Assembly (NCBI RefSeq): GCF_018991925.1
Contig: NW_024737068.1
Span: forward strand, 8,019,113 to 8,083,112
Direction: 5' to 3'
From: Homarus americanus
Taxonomy: Eukaryota > Arthropoda > Malacostraca > Decapoda > Nephropidae
DNA: 64,000 nucleotides
Below the pieces are notes generated by a model. That model did not search any database. It worked only from the letters and a program-made list of their open reading frames with translations, and was not told the origin of the DNA. Shown piece by piece: positions 23,810 through 34,292 of this stretch; within the stretch, counting starts at the first letter, position 1; every line of letters begins with the position of its first letter. The position numbers and the translations under genes are program-made.

Positions 23810-24150
23810 TAGCATCGTCACCTAGCACCATTACCTAGGACAGTAGCCTAGCACCGGCACCTAGAACTATCACATAGTATCGTCATCTAGCAACCAACAC
23901 CTTGCACCTTTACCTAGTACAGTAATATTACTTACCACCATCTCTAACAGTCATTAGTCACCATTAGCTACCACCATCACTATCACCACCACCATCTACC
24001 ACCATCACCACCTACCACCACCACCTACCACCACCAACTACCACCACCTACCACCATCACCAACCTACCACCGCCACCTGCCGCCATCAACATCTACTAC
24101 CACCGCCACCACCACCAAGTACGCACCACCATTCCCAGGCACTATTACCA
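23810..24150 (+). repeat. Degenerate ACC-rich repeat
   Basis: Begins with units of CACCTAGCACCGTTACCTAG type and grades into ACCACCATCACCACCTACC words. Confidence 0.85.
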
Positions 24151-24236
24151 TGCACCATTACAGAGCACACTATCACCCGCGCCACTGTGCACCATTTAAC
24201 CGTACACAATTGTGAAAATAAAAAATATACACACAC

Positions 24237-24262
24237 ATATATATACAGTACTGTATATATAT
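24237..24262. other. Perfect 26-bp palindrome
   Basis: The sequence centred on CAGT|ACTG between 24249 and 24250 pairs perfectly over 13 bases on each side, mostly TA dinucleotides. It could extrude as a cruciform or reflect TA-repeat drift. Confidence 0.9.
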
Positions 24263-24714
24263 ACTGCAGAACGGAAATGGCCGGATTTAAATGTAAACCA
24301 TTTATATGCATTGTTAAAAATTTCATCGTGATTTGCGCAACCAAACGGAAATGTTTTATCGTTCAACTTTTTTCCAATTCCATTATGATTTTTTATTTGC
24401 TGGGGAGTAAAATTCTGTCGGCAATTGAGTTTTCCCTTTTTTTTTAATTTTAGATAAATTTAGAAAAAATGAGATGCGGGATAATTGATTTAGTAGTTTT
24501 GTAAGATAGTTTAAACGATCAGAAACAATATTCGTATAATACGGGTTTACAAGGCAAGATACGTAACTTTACAATTAAGGAAATGAAGACGGTCGAGTGC
24601 AGTGCCGCCCACTACTGTACTCGAACTCTCACTAATGGACAGTTATGCCTATGGGACCCACTTTCAGTTTGGAAATATACCGAGGCGAGGTTAAGTCACA
24701 CTCAGGGCAAACTG
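24263..24714. other. Unique sequence without a recognised gene
   Basis: An open frame begins with ATG at 24583 and runs 152 codons into the 22-bp repeat at 24.92-25.04 kb. Its C-terminal third is repeat translation and the rest matches no family I know. Confidence 0.35.
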
Positions 24715-24797
24715 ATCCCCATTGGTCGCATGCATAAACAATATGTAGCCATTGGAGAAAAGAATGCATCTGATTGGCTATTTTCTAACCAATGGGA
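24715..24797. promoter_or_regulatory. Cluster of four CCAAT boxes, candidate promoter
   Basis: ATTGG occurs at 24721, 24751 and 24773, and CCAAT at 24789. They lie in CCATTGGT, CCATTGGAG, TGATTGGCT and AACCAATGGG contexts, all good NF-Y matches, at spacings of 30, 22 and 16 bp. GCATGC and ATGCAT words lie between them. Such tight CCAAT clusters are typical of cell-cycle and stress promoters in animals, but no downstream exon can be tied to this one. Confidence 0.35.
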
Positions 24798-24839
24798 GAT
24801 GAGATTTGTTTCACACAGTATAATTTTTTCGGTCTCGTG

Positions 24840-24870
24840 TTCCAAACCTAACCTAACCTTACCTAAGAAA
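24840..24870 (-). repeat. Short TTAGG-type block
   Basis: CCTAACCTAACCTTACCTAA, three to four AACCT-like pentamers. Confidence 0.6.
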
Positions 24871-24916
24871 GCCTCACCCTTCATCGGTTACCAAAACAAG
24901 CAATCAGACGGCCTCA

Positions 24917-25040
24917 TACTCAATGGATCAAGACATCATACTCAATGGATCAAGACATCATACTCAAGGGATCAAGACATCATACTCAAGGGATCAAGAC
25001 ATCATACTCAAGGGATCAAGACATCATACTCAAGGGATTA
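24917..25040 (+). repeat. 22-bp tandem repeat
   Basis: Five to six nearly identical units built from GATCAAGACATCATACTCAA plus GG or TG. They read as HTQGIKTSYSRD-type peptide in the frame that crosses them. Confidence 0.95.
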
Positions 25041-25315
25041 AGTCATTTAACTCAAGAGTGTTAAGTTAACGCACTCAAGGGTTTAATAGCCCGCCCTCTC
25101 TAGGTTATCATCATATTAACGAGGGTAAGTCATCGTCCTCAAGGGGTTAAGTCATCATTTAAAGTGGTTAATATATCATTCTCAAAAGGTTGTCATCATA
25201 CTAAAGGGGTTATGTCATTGTCCTCAAGGAGTTAAGGCATCGTACTCAAGGGGTTAAGACATCGGACTCAAGGGGTTAAGACCTCGTACTCAAAGGGTTA
25301 AGACTCAACAGGTGT
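25041..25315 (+). repeat. Degenerate continuation of the 22-bp repeat
   Basis: GGGTTAAGTCATCGTCCTCAA and variants continue at roughly 22-30 bp spacing with much more divergence than the core. Confidence 0.8.
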
Positions 25316-25419
25316 CATTATACACAGGTAAAATAAATAACCCCCAAAAGAGGTTCTTCCTGGCTACGGGTGTGATTTAACAAGGCAGAATAACCCGGGT
25401 GAACCAACTGCAATTCTCA

Positions 25420-25955
25420 CCGGAGGGAGGGAGTGAGGGGCCGACCGTGTTCCGCCACTCTTGAGGGAGGGAGGGAAGGCTGGGTGAAGGGAAAGGAGGG
25501 AATTCCAACTATGTCTCGCTACTCTGAGGGTGGCAGAGAGGGAGGGGGAAGGGAAGGGAGTTAGGGGGCGTGGAGGGTTTGATGGAAAGGACGGTGAGGG
25601 GTGGTGGTTGGATGATAGAGGGAAGTTTCGCTACTCTGGTGGATGGAGGGAGGGAAAGGAGGAGGGGAAGGAGGAATGGAGGGATATTGAGAAGTTGGTG
25701 GGAGAGAGAAAGGAGAAAAAAAGGAAGAGAGAAAATGAGGAGAGAGGGAAAGGGGAGAGGGGGTAATGAGGAAAAGAGTTCGAGGATGGAAGGGGAAGGA
25801 GGGAGGGAAGCAGGGAGAGAGGAGGGAGGGAAGGAAGCAGGAGAGAGGAGGAGGGAAGGAGGAAGGAGGTGAGGGCCATTGAGAGGTAGGAAGGAGGGAA
25901 GGAGGAAGGGAGGTGAGGGCCATTGAGAGGGAGGGAGAGGGGGGACGACGAGGGG
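25420..25955 (+). repeat. Polypurine block, GGGAGGGAAGG type
   Basis: More than 500 bases of almost pure purine on the plus strand, with a local duplication (GCCATTGAGAGG units at about 25875 and 25919). Candidate triplex-forming DNA. Confidence 0.93.
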
Positions 25956-26045
25956 TAATTTTCTTTGAGTTACCGTTGACAAGTTTCTCAGTTTTCTTTC
26001 ACTCTTCTCTGTTTATTTTGGTTTCCGCTGTGTTGTGCAGTTCGG
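25956..26045. other. Short unique spacer
   Basis: T-rich unique DNA at a purine-to-pyrimidine strand switch; nothing identifiable. Confidence 0.4.
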
Positions 26046-26280
26046 TTCACTCTTATTCTTTTTTATCTCCCTCTCTTTCTCTCTTTCTTTCTCCTGTATT
26101 CTATTTTCTTTCTTAATATCTTCTTTCTTTTTCTATTTAATATTTTCTCACTGTTTATCTGTCTGTTTGTTTGTCTCACACTATTATATTTTTGTTTTGT
26201 CTCTTCCTTCCATCTCTATGTATAGTGTATTTGATTCTCTCTCTATTTTCTTTCGTATTTACTCTTACTCTTTTCTTCTT

Positions 26281-26328
<48 letters not shown>
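26046..26328 (+). repeat. Polypyrimidine block ending in (CT)n
   Basis: TTTCTCTTTC-rich sequence followed by a pure CT tract at 26284-26327. Confidence 0.9.
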
Positions 26329-26330
<2 letters not shown>

Positions 26331-26369
26331 TTCTCACCTCTCTTCAAGAACAGAGTTAGGTAGGATTCA

Positions 26370-26388
26370 CACACACACACACACACAA

Positions 26389-26454
<66 letters not shown>

Positions 26455-26460
26455 CACAAC

Positions 26461-26493
<33 letters not shown>
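26370..26493. repeat. (AC)n microsatellite, compound
   Basis: AC tract interrupted by ACAACACACACC and ACAACACAACCCC. Confidence 0.96.
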
Positions 26494-26495
<2 letters not shown>

Positions 26496-26539
26496 AGTAA
26501 CGCATATTCAGAGTTAAGAAAACCTACTAACACACGAAA

Positions 26540-26655
26540 GACACCCTACAGCAGAGGATCAGTAACACACACGGTAACACATGGTAACACACCCTCAGTA
26601 ACTCCTAGTAACACAACCTCAGTAACACAGTAGCACACCCTCAGTAACGCTCCTC
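26540..26655 (+). repeat. Degenerate CAGTAACACACC repeat
   Basis: Seven or more imperfect copies of CAGTAACACACC / GGTAACACAC / CCTCAGTAAC. Confidence 0.75.
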
Positions 26656-26771
26656 CAAAATGCGTGGTTCAGGATTGGTAGTTGCACATAATGTTTCTTA
26701 AAGTAAATTAGGGATTTTTTTGGAATGTTCTTCAAGATGACCACAGTTAAGGTAGTTAATTTTACTATATA

Positions 26772-26886
26772 TGGATACCTAACCTAACCTAACCTAACCT
26801 AACCTAACCTAACCTAACCTAATCTTAACTACACTAACTTAACCTAAGCTTACAGTAATTATCCTAACCTAACCTAACCTAACCAA
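26772..26886 (-). repeat. Interstitial telomeric-type array (TTAGG)n, minus strand
   Basis: About nine perfect AACCT pentamers from about 26779, a degenerate middle, then four more copies at about 26862-26884. It is opposite in orientation to the array at 4.2 kb. Confidence 0.93.
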
Positions 26887-27070
26887 AATTTATATAACCC
26901 AGCGTAAACAAACTACTCTTTATATCTCTTAGGGTAAACAAATAGACAAACAAACAAACAGGAAATAAACTGTATATCCCCGCCTTCTATAGTAAGGGGA
27001 TAATACGTGCAGGTGAAAGTAGGACAAATGATAATATTTCGGAATTTGAATGAAAGTCGCTGTGTTAAGA
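26887..27070. other. Unique spacer
   Basis: Includes a short (AAAC)n run at about 26939-26962; nothing else identifiable. Confidence 0.4.
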
Positions 27071-27335
27071 GACGTGGGGATATAATGAACGAGAGACAGT
27101 GAGACATGAGTGAGTGAGAGGAGACATGGGGGTGAGAAACAGAGGGAAATACGTGGTGGAGCGAGAGACAGAGACAGAGAGAGTAGGAGATATAAGTGTG
27201 AGGGAGAGAGAGAGAGAAGGAGATGTGAGGGTGAGACATAAGGGATGGGAGAAGCAGGGAGATAGGAGGATGGGAGAAACTGGGAGAATAGGAGGGTGAG
27301 AGAAACGGGGGGATATGTAAGAGAGACGAAGAAAT
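27071..27335 (+). repeat. Purine-rich degenerate repeat
   Basis: GAGAGACAGAGACAG, GTGAGACATAAGG and GGGAGATAGGAGGATGGGAG units recur imperfectly; almost no pyrimidine runs on the plus strand. Confidence 0.8.
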
Positions 27336-27476
27336 TTTTGGGGACATAGAAAGCGGGAACCCCCCAGGGCTGGCTCGGGGCTACATGCCAGACTCAAGCA
27401 AACTGGCTGGCGGCAACACCTTCACATTCTCTCATGCAATTCACTCTTTATCACCACCTTCAGACAGCTATATACG

Positions 27477-27483
<7 letters not shown>

Positions 27484-27561
<78 letters not shown>
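27484..27561. repeat. (GA)n microsatellite
   Basis: Uninterrupted GA tract of about 78 bases. Confidence 0.97.
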
Positions 27562-27563
<2 letters not shown>

Positions 27564-27659
27564 TAACTGAACCACAATGAAGTCTAATAACACAACATGC
27601 CACGATCACAACATCCCTGACACCCACTTACGCAGAATTCATCCGAAAATAACATGGGT

Positions 27660-27723
27660 TCCTCCTCCTCCTCCTCCTCCTGCCTCCCTCCTCCTGCTCC
27701 TGCTCCTCCTCCTCCTCCTCTGC
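27660..27723. repeat. (CTC)n / (CTG)n imperfect microsatellite
   Basis: CTCCTCCTC runs with CCTGCTCCTGCTCC variants. Confidence 0.9.
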
Positions 27724-28115
27724 CAAGCTTCTTGTACTCGTATCAGAACATCTTAATAAACAGGATTAAAGTTTGCCAGCCTTGACTCTCTCTTCACCGA
27801 GGTAATGGAGCCAAGGACGAATTAATTCATGATGGTAAGATTTGATGTTCTGATCATAAGTGACTTGAATTTTACTTGTATATTTTTTTCTTCCTTTTAC
27901 GTCTTTAAGGACCAGGGAGTTATCTTAGAGAGTAAAATTATCGTACTTAAAGAGCTAAGCAAATAATTATGATAACTGAGAAAATATCCTCGATAACTAA
28001 AGATATCCATCAGTCAGACAGTGAATAACCTTCTCATAAGACACTGAGTTGCCTACAGACAAAATCTAAACCTCTTTTCAAATTTCTAAGCCCGTACTGA
28101 TAAGCTCTAATTATT
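27724..28115. other. AT-rich unique sequence, no gene
   Basis: Nothing identifiable; a donor-like GATG|GTAAGA at about 27833 has no partner. Confidence 0.4.
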
Positions 28116-28630
28116 TACTCATAATTCATAACTTTTTGACTCCTACTCGTAAACATTGACTACTTCTCACATATTTTGAACTCATTCTGTATGAGTTTTG
28201 GGTCTCTTACTCAAAAATTACAAATCTATACTCACAAGAACAAATCTCTCTTACACTATTAGGAATTTTACTCATAAGAAATCCCTATAATGTACTCACA
28301 GATTTTGTACCAATACTCATAAGAAACCCTCACAATACACCCAGATTCTGATCCATTAACTCACGAAAATAGTCCCCGTCTCACAAAAATCCCTCAGCAT
28401 TTAAACTCACAGGATTTGAACTCTTTACTTAAGGAAATAAACCCTTACATCTTGACTCAAAAACCTTTACTCACAAGAAATCATCTCCATATAGCACTCA
28501 CAAACTATAACTTTTACTCACAATAGAATCCTAATCTCATACTCACGAACAATATACTTCCAACAACCCGCCCCCCATAAAAAAATATATATACCTGGAT
28601 ATACATTTTCACTCACAAACTCAAAATAAC
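28116..28630 (+). repeat. Very degenerate tandem repeat, TACTCACAAGAAA type
   Basis: TACTCATAAG, TACTCACAAG, ACTCACGAA and CTCACAAGAAA words recur every 30-40 bases for about 500 bases, separated by diverged AT-rich sequence. This looks like an ancient minisatellite. Confidence 0.7.
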
Positions 28631-28935
28631 TTTACTCACCAAGAAAATGATCCCTTCCTCCAGGTCCTTTACCTTCTCACAAACCCCCAGCAACTCATAA
28701 TAAGTAGAACATAAGTTACATCTTATACACAAAGGAAATCCCAGGAAGTAGAATTTATGTACTGTTGGTAGAGTAAATATCAGTAGAGGTGTTGAACATG
28801 GCGGAAAAATCACTGCCACTGTCTTGTAAACTGAAAGACTAATTTGTATTTATTACAAAACCTTTGAACCTTTACAGGTGGCAAAGTCAGGAACGTGAAC
28901 GTGTGTACCTTTGTCTTGGGTGACTTTGTTTCCTG
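28631..28935. other. Unique sequence without a gene
   Basis: Nothing identifiable; a 68-codon minus-strand frame (28613-28819) has no motif. Confidence 0.4.
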
Positions 28936-28954
28936 TTTCTGTGTGTGTGTTTTG

Positions 28955-28989
<35 letters not shown>

Positions 28990-29180
28990 GTGTACCCGTA
29001 TGTTGTGTGTCTGTGTTGCATACCTGTGTGTTGCATACCTGTGTGTTGTGTACCTGTATGTTGTGTGTCTCTGTTGTGTACCTGTGTGTTGTGTACCTAT
29101 GTGTTGTATTTCCTGTGTGTTGTGTACATGTGTGTTGTGTTACCTGTGTGTTGTGTATATGTGTGTTGTGTAACTTTGTG
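28936..29180 (+). repeat. (TG)n followed by GTGTGTTGTGTACCT repeat
   Basis: A TG tract at about 28959-28989 passes into about ten units of 15-18 bases (TGTGTGTTGTGTACCTG and variants). Confidence 0.92.
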
Positions 29181-29645
29181 TCGTGAATGAGGTGTAAAAC
29201 CCCCCACACACCTGTCACTATACTACCCATACACACCTGTCTCTATCCACATTACGCTTAGTGTTTGTGGTGGGTTGACATTAACTCACGCTAACTATGC
29301 CTGACTCCAACCCGTGATAATCGTTGTCTTGAAATTACTCAGCGCAGAGGAGCAATTTGTTAGGCAGAGAGGAAAAAGAAAAACATTGGTGGAGTCTTGT
29401 TATGGTTTGTAGTTCAAATTTTCCCCGTGTAGTGGTGCTGAAGAGGTAATGGTTCAGAACATGTAAATAAACAAAAGGATAATTGAAAAAGTTATTTATC
29501 TTGAAGGAAAGTTGAATGTTTTTATCTTACTTTCTAAAATGATAAGGAAATATAGCAGGAATCATTTGTATAATATTAACTAACTCATTTTGAGATGCGT
29601 TAACATATTTTGGTTAATTGATGAGAAAATAAAGAAAAAATTTAA
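29181..29645. other. Unique sequence without a gene
   Basis: 29255-29360 is less AT-rich; the rest is AT-rich. No open frame or splice pair stands out. Confidence 0.4.
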
Positions 29646-29860
<215 letters not shown>

Positions 29861-30112
29861 CACACACACGCACACCATGTACGTTCTATTTATCATCAAC
29901 CCTTGTGGGCGTCCGTGCATGAATTTGGTGATTAGCGCTCTGTACATACATGTATTAAACCTATAACGCTTCGCATGTGTGTGTACGTGCATGCATGTGT
30001 GTGTGTGTGTGTACGCATGAAACGCGTCATATGTTTAATACATCTTTGTACAGAGAGAAAATCGCCACAAAACTACACATATTAAAAAATTCGAATGTGT
30101 AATAGACATGTG
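29861..30112. other. Unique sequence with short TG/AC words
   Basis: Begins with CACACACACGCACACC, the far side of the AC tract holding the LINE copy. Contains a short TG tract at about 29997-30011. Confidence 0.45.
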
Positions 30113-30226
30113 GACTGGACTGGACTGGACTGGACTGGACTGGACTGGACTGGACTGGACTGGACTTTACTGTACTGTACTGGACTGACCTGGACTGGAC
30201 TGTCCTGGACTGGACTGGACTGTCTT
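30113..30226 (+). repeat. (GGACT)n pentanucleotide repeat
   Basis: Eleven near-perfect TGGAC units, then variants (TGTAC, TGACC, TGTCC) to the end. Confidence 0.95.
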
Positions 30227-30344
30227 TGTTCCATAATACTTCCACTATGGTTTTCATATCATAGACAAATTGCTATAACTTACTCTGCTATCATTGATTA
30301 GATTACCTATACATAGCTTAAACTGCTATCGAGTTATCTCAGTC

Positions 30345-30620
30345 AGACAAAGGAAGGAAAAAAAAAAAGATAATTAAAAGAGAAGAAAGACGAAAATAAA
30401 GACAAGAAAGAGATAAAGAAACAAAAAATAACCAAAGTGTAAAAGAAAATAAGAGACGTAAGGGGAAATAACACAGAATTAAGTAAAAACAAAAGAAAAA
30501 ATAAAGAATAAAAGAATAAATTAAGAGAAAAAAGATGAAGATATGAGACTAAAAATAAAAAAAAATTCTAAAAAAAAAAATGAAATTGCAGTAAAAAAAA
30601 AAAAAGATAAAATTTCAAAC
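30345..30620 (+). repeat. A-rich purine tract
   Basis: AAAGAAAATAAAGA-type sequence with several A runs of 8-14 bases. Confidence 0.8.
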
Positions 30621-30844
30621 CCATTTAGGAAAACTTCAGCACATTCACTTAATTGGTTTTAGGCCAAGTTCATGCCAGGTGTGTTTCCTGGTGCTCTCCT
30701 AAGATTTAAAGCAAAATATATACGATTAATTACTTAACTCATGACAGCCATAGGTCAAAGTCAGAGGTCAGGGATCAGGAGTCAGAGGTCATCTTGTTCG
30801 GGGAATGGAAGTGAAGAAACATTTAGTAGAGATTGATAGAATTG
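30621..30844. other. Unique spacer
   Basis: Contains a small GTCAGAGGTCAGGGATCAGG repeat at about 30757-30790; otherwise nothing identifiable. Confidence 0.4.
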
Positions 30845-31040
30845 GGATTGTAATTATTGTTGTTATTGTTTTGTTTTTTTTGATGTTGCTGTTATTCCTT
30901 TGTTGTTGTTGATGATGTTGTTGTTGTTGTTTTGTTGGCGATGTTGTTGTTGTTGTTGTTGTTGTTTTTGATGCTGTTGTTGTTTTGTTGATGTTGAACT
31001 TGTTGTTTTTGTTGTTGTTGGAGGTTGTTGTTGTTGAAAC
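30845..31040 (+). repeat. Imperfect (GTT)n microsatellite
   Basis: GTTGTTGTT runs mixed with GATGTTG, about 190 bases. Confidence 0.93.
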
Positions 31041-31320
31041 CAAAAACATACACACTGCCAATGTCTCTGATCCTGCCTATAGGTAATGGCGCTTTAGAGA
31101 CGTTTAATGGCGTTTTCTTTTTCACCAGCCACTATTTTCATGTAACCTGTACTTGTAATTTATAACTGTACTTTGTTATTATTCTTTGTAATGTTTTTAT
31201 TTTTCATGTTTGTTTGGTAATGCTTATAAAATGCTCCAGGTGCAATATTTAGAAACTCTGTGTATAGGAGTTTAAAATATGCACACAAATTACAGTAGTA
31301 AAATTTACACTCACAGGAAT
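31041..31320. other. Unique sequence without a gene
   Basis: Nothing identifiable beyond a tandem GGCGCTTTAGAGACGTTTAA / GGCGTTTTC pair near 31090-31120. Confidence 0.4.
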
Positions 31321-31321
31321 A

Positions 31322-31349
31322 AACACACACACACACACACACACACACA
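31322..31349. repeat. (AC)n microsatellite
   Basis: Pure CA tract; a second short one lies at about 31425-31442. Confidence 0.95.
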
Positions 31350-31461
31350 GAACAATACACTTTCATTGTGCCTTTGGTTGTCCACTTCAGTACCATGACC
31401 AACAATCACACATTAATAATATCATACACACACACACACACATCATACATATAAACATCTA

Positions 31462-31469
31462 TGACGTCA
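31462..31469. promoter_or_regulatory. Perfect CRE (TGACGTCA)
   Basis: A full palindromic CREB/ATF site in ATCTATGACGTCACATCC context. A lone site may be chance. Confidence 0.25.
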
Positions 31470-31484
31470 CATCCTGAGTTATAG

Positions 31485-31860
31485 CATGTTATCTGCGTTA
31501 TGTGTGTGTGTGTGTGTGTGTGTGTGTTATCAAGGCCATCTGTGCAACATGTGTTATCTGTGTTATCATTTCTGTTGTCAATGTTATCTATATTATCTAT
31601 TTTATTTATGCTATTATATGTTATCTATGTTGACAGTTTTGTTATCAGTCTATCTAGGTCTTTCTATGTTATACATCTATCTACTATCTGTGTTATATGT
31701 GTTATAAATGTTATCTCTCTATGCTATCATGTTATCACTAAATCATTCTATGTTCTCCAGATATCTTTCTTTATCATTATATCTGTTATCTGCCTGAATT
31801 ATCTATCTGTCTGTTATCTGTTTATATGTGATATCGTAATTACCTTCGTTATAATGATTC
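31485..31860 (+). repeat. (TG)n then degenerate TGTTATC repeat
   Basis: A TG tract at about 31499-31527 is followed by more than 20 imperfect TGTTATC / TATGTTATCTA words to 31850. Open frames here are repeat-derived. Confidence 0.85.
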
Positions 31861-31893
31861 CTCGTTGTTGAAATAGGCTGTGTGTTTTTATGT

Positions 31894-31898
<5 letters not shown>

Positions 31899-31960
<62 letters not shown>

Positions 31961-31986
31961 GCAGACAGACAGACAGACAGACAGAC
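31899..31986 (+). repeat. (GA)n followed by (GACA)n
   Basis: GA tract to 31957, then GACAGACAGACAGACAGAC. Confidence 0.97.
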
Positions 31987-32242
31987 TTATACCAATTACA
32001 CACCTTGCACAATGAACTTAACAACTTAATATTCGCCCAATGTAAAACTCTCTCCAGCATCAGTTATCTCAAGGTGGCGAGATGACAGAGAGATAACGGA
32101 TCCTTCTCATGTCAACGAAGGATTATGGGTGTACTCTTAGGATCCCCCATATCCTTCAGGTGTACTCAGTAACTTATAATATTTGAGGAGAATTCAAGTA
32201 ACTATATAAAGATGGATGTGGCCTATAGGGGTGGGGGATTCG
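31987..32242. other. Unique sequence without a gene
   Basis: Nothing identifiable. Confidence 0.4.

Positions 32243-32290
<48 letters not shown>
32243..32290. repeat. (TG)n microsatellite
   Basis: Pure TG tract. Confidence 0.97.
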
Positions 32291-32292
<2 letters not shown>

Positions 32293-32825
32293 GACGAATC
32301 ATTGTTACTAGTTCGTTTCTTTTTCTTTGTTTTGTTTTGTTTGTCTTATATCCTATCATCACACACTATTACAACAATATAGTAAAACCTTCCTCTGTAA
32401 CTCTAAGACCACCCTCCCAACCCCTCCCCTCCCCTCCCATCCCCTTCCCCTCCACCTCCCCATGGCACAGATTCTTCTCTCCCCACCAGTGATTTAATTC
32501 GTCCAACATTCTTCGCGTGCATTTCATTCTGGTACAAGGCTATTCGCCGTCCCTCGTCCGCATAACTCTACCTGTAATCTGCAATTTTGTCATGATTTTT
32601 CTTCTCTCCTCCATATCATTATTCGTAAATTACTCTGTTCTTATTCTGATAGCAGTCTAGCTCCTCTCTCTCTCTGTGTCTCTCTCTCTCTGTGTCTGTA
32701 CGTCTGTCTCTTCCTCCCACCTCTACGTCTGTTCGTGTGAGTGTGCAGGATCTTGACTAGCGTGGGTTGTTGTGAGGGAGAGTGAGTCTGTCGGAGGAGG
32801 GAAAACTGAGAACGAATTGAAATGT

Positions 32826-32857
<32 letters not shown>

Positions 32858-32955
32858 ACACTCCGGGAAAACACAAATTCGAGCAAGAAAATTTTTTCAC
32901 ACGACTATCACACATCTAATAATAAGCTGAGGTTCATTAAACTCCCGGACGATGG
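32291..32955. other. Unique and pyrimidine-rich sequence, no gene
   Basis: Contains a C-rich stretch at 32410-32462 (CCCTCCCCTCCC type), CT-rich words at 32660-32715 and a short (GA)n at 32828-32853. Confidence 0.5.
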
Positions 32956-33130
32956 TTCCAGGGCGTCACGTAAGATAAGATAATAAATTCCCTTTGTTTT
33001 ATCGGCAAATGGGATTCATATAGGGAAGACCGCAACCCTCAGTGGAGCTTTACGTCAAGTAGTTTACGCTCAATGTTACGTCTGTGTTAGTGGCTATCGG
33101 ATATACACGCTAAACACTGGTGCCATATTC
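32956..33130. promoter_or_regulatory. GATA/SOX-like cluster, candidate enhancer
   Basis: GTAAGATAAGATAATAAATT at 32969-32988 carries two overlapping GATA sites (AGATAA). It is followed by CCCTTTGTTTTATCGG (SOX-like CTTTGTT plus a reverse GATA, TTATC) within about 20 bases. The surrounding 170 bases are unique, balanced in composition and have no long frame. Confidence 0.25.
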
Positions 33131-33540
33131 TAGTGGCAGATAACAGTAGAAGTTTCAATTGCTGAAATTTGGACTCAATTTGTCACTTATCTGAAAGTTT
33201 GTCTCGGATTGCAGTGTTGTTTAGTGACATTTAGAAGAATACTGGTAACATTTTCCGGTGTTTTACAAACTAGCGAAGATCAGAAAGTTTGTTGGGGAGT
33301 TTTTCGAGGAGAACAAGAGCTGGGATAATAACGAGACCTAGTATGAGTTTATCTTGTGTTGAAATATCGTGGTTTGAGAAGCTGTAGTTAGGAGCAGAGA
33401 AGTTTGTCTCAATGGTGGAATGCTGAGGAATTTATCTTAGGTCAAATGCTTATGATGTTTACTGTGGTAGCCAGGGGGCAGTAGAACATGATGGGGAGAT
33501 TGTGTGTGTCAGTAGATGATGGCTGAATGATGTTTGACTT
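33131..33540. other. Unique sequence without a gene
   Basis: AAGTTTGTC / GAAAGTTTGT words recur loosely at 33190-33410. Nothing else identifiable. Confidence 0.4.
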
Positions 33541-33765
33541 TTAGTAGAAGACGACAAAAACACCAACAAGAATAATAACAACTATGACAAAACAACCTTA
33601 AAAGCGAAATAAAAATTAATAACAACAGCAACAACAGCTACAACAACAATAAATACTACAACAACAACAACAACAACCAAGAAATAAAATAAAACTTCAA
33701 CAACAACAATTACAACAACAACAACGATAAAAACAGCAGTAAAAACTAATAACAAAGTGACCTAA
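33541..33765 (+). repeat. Imperfect (AAC)n microsatellite
   Basis: ACAACAACAAC runs mixed with AATAA and AAAAC words. Confidence 0.88.
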
Positions 33766-33847
33766 TAATCGGTATTCTTACATAAGTGTTATAACATAAC
33801 TAACAACCAAACAAGGTCCATGGATTGAACTAAATAGTGTTATTACT

Positions 33848-33955
33848 GATTCTCCCCCATCCCTCTCTCTTCCCTTTTCCTCCCCTTTTCCCTCCCCCTC
33901 CCCTTCCCCCTCCCCTTCTCCCTATTTTCTGTGTATGTGTGTGTGTGTGTGTAAG
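33848..33955 (+). repeat. C/T-rich block ending in (TG)n
   Basis: TCCCCTTTTCCC words then TGTGTGTGTGT at about 33935-33952. Confidence 0.85.
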
Positions 33956-34164
33956 CAAAATACCTTCAAACGAGTGCACTAATTACGATCAAGCATTATA
34001 AATGGTTGACCCTTAACCCCTTATCCACCCTCACCCCTACCCTACCCCCCACCCTTACCTCCTACCCACACCCGTCCCTCCCCCTCCCGAAAATAAACAA
34101 GAAACACACTAAGGAATCATTTGATTTTACAGAAAGTAGCTCAGTTGGTGAAAGTTGTACGCCC

Positions 34165-34292
34165 TGGGGGGAAGAAGGGCGGAAGGGATGGTGGAAGAGA
34201 GGGAAGGGGAGAGGGAGGGGGGAAAGGAAGAGAAGGGAGGAGGAAGGGGGAGGAAGGAAGAAGAAAGAAGGGAGGGAGGAGGAGGGGGTGCT
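34165..34292 (+). repeat. Polypurine GGGAGAGG block
   Basis: GGAAGGGAGAG and GGAGGAGGAGG words, nearly pyrimidine-free on the plus strand. Confidence 0.9.

Noticed and set aside
24583..25041. 152-codon plus-strand frame
   Set aside because: The C-terminal third is the 22-bp repeat and the remainder overlaps the CCAAT cluster; no recognisable motif.
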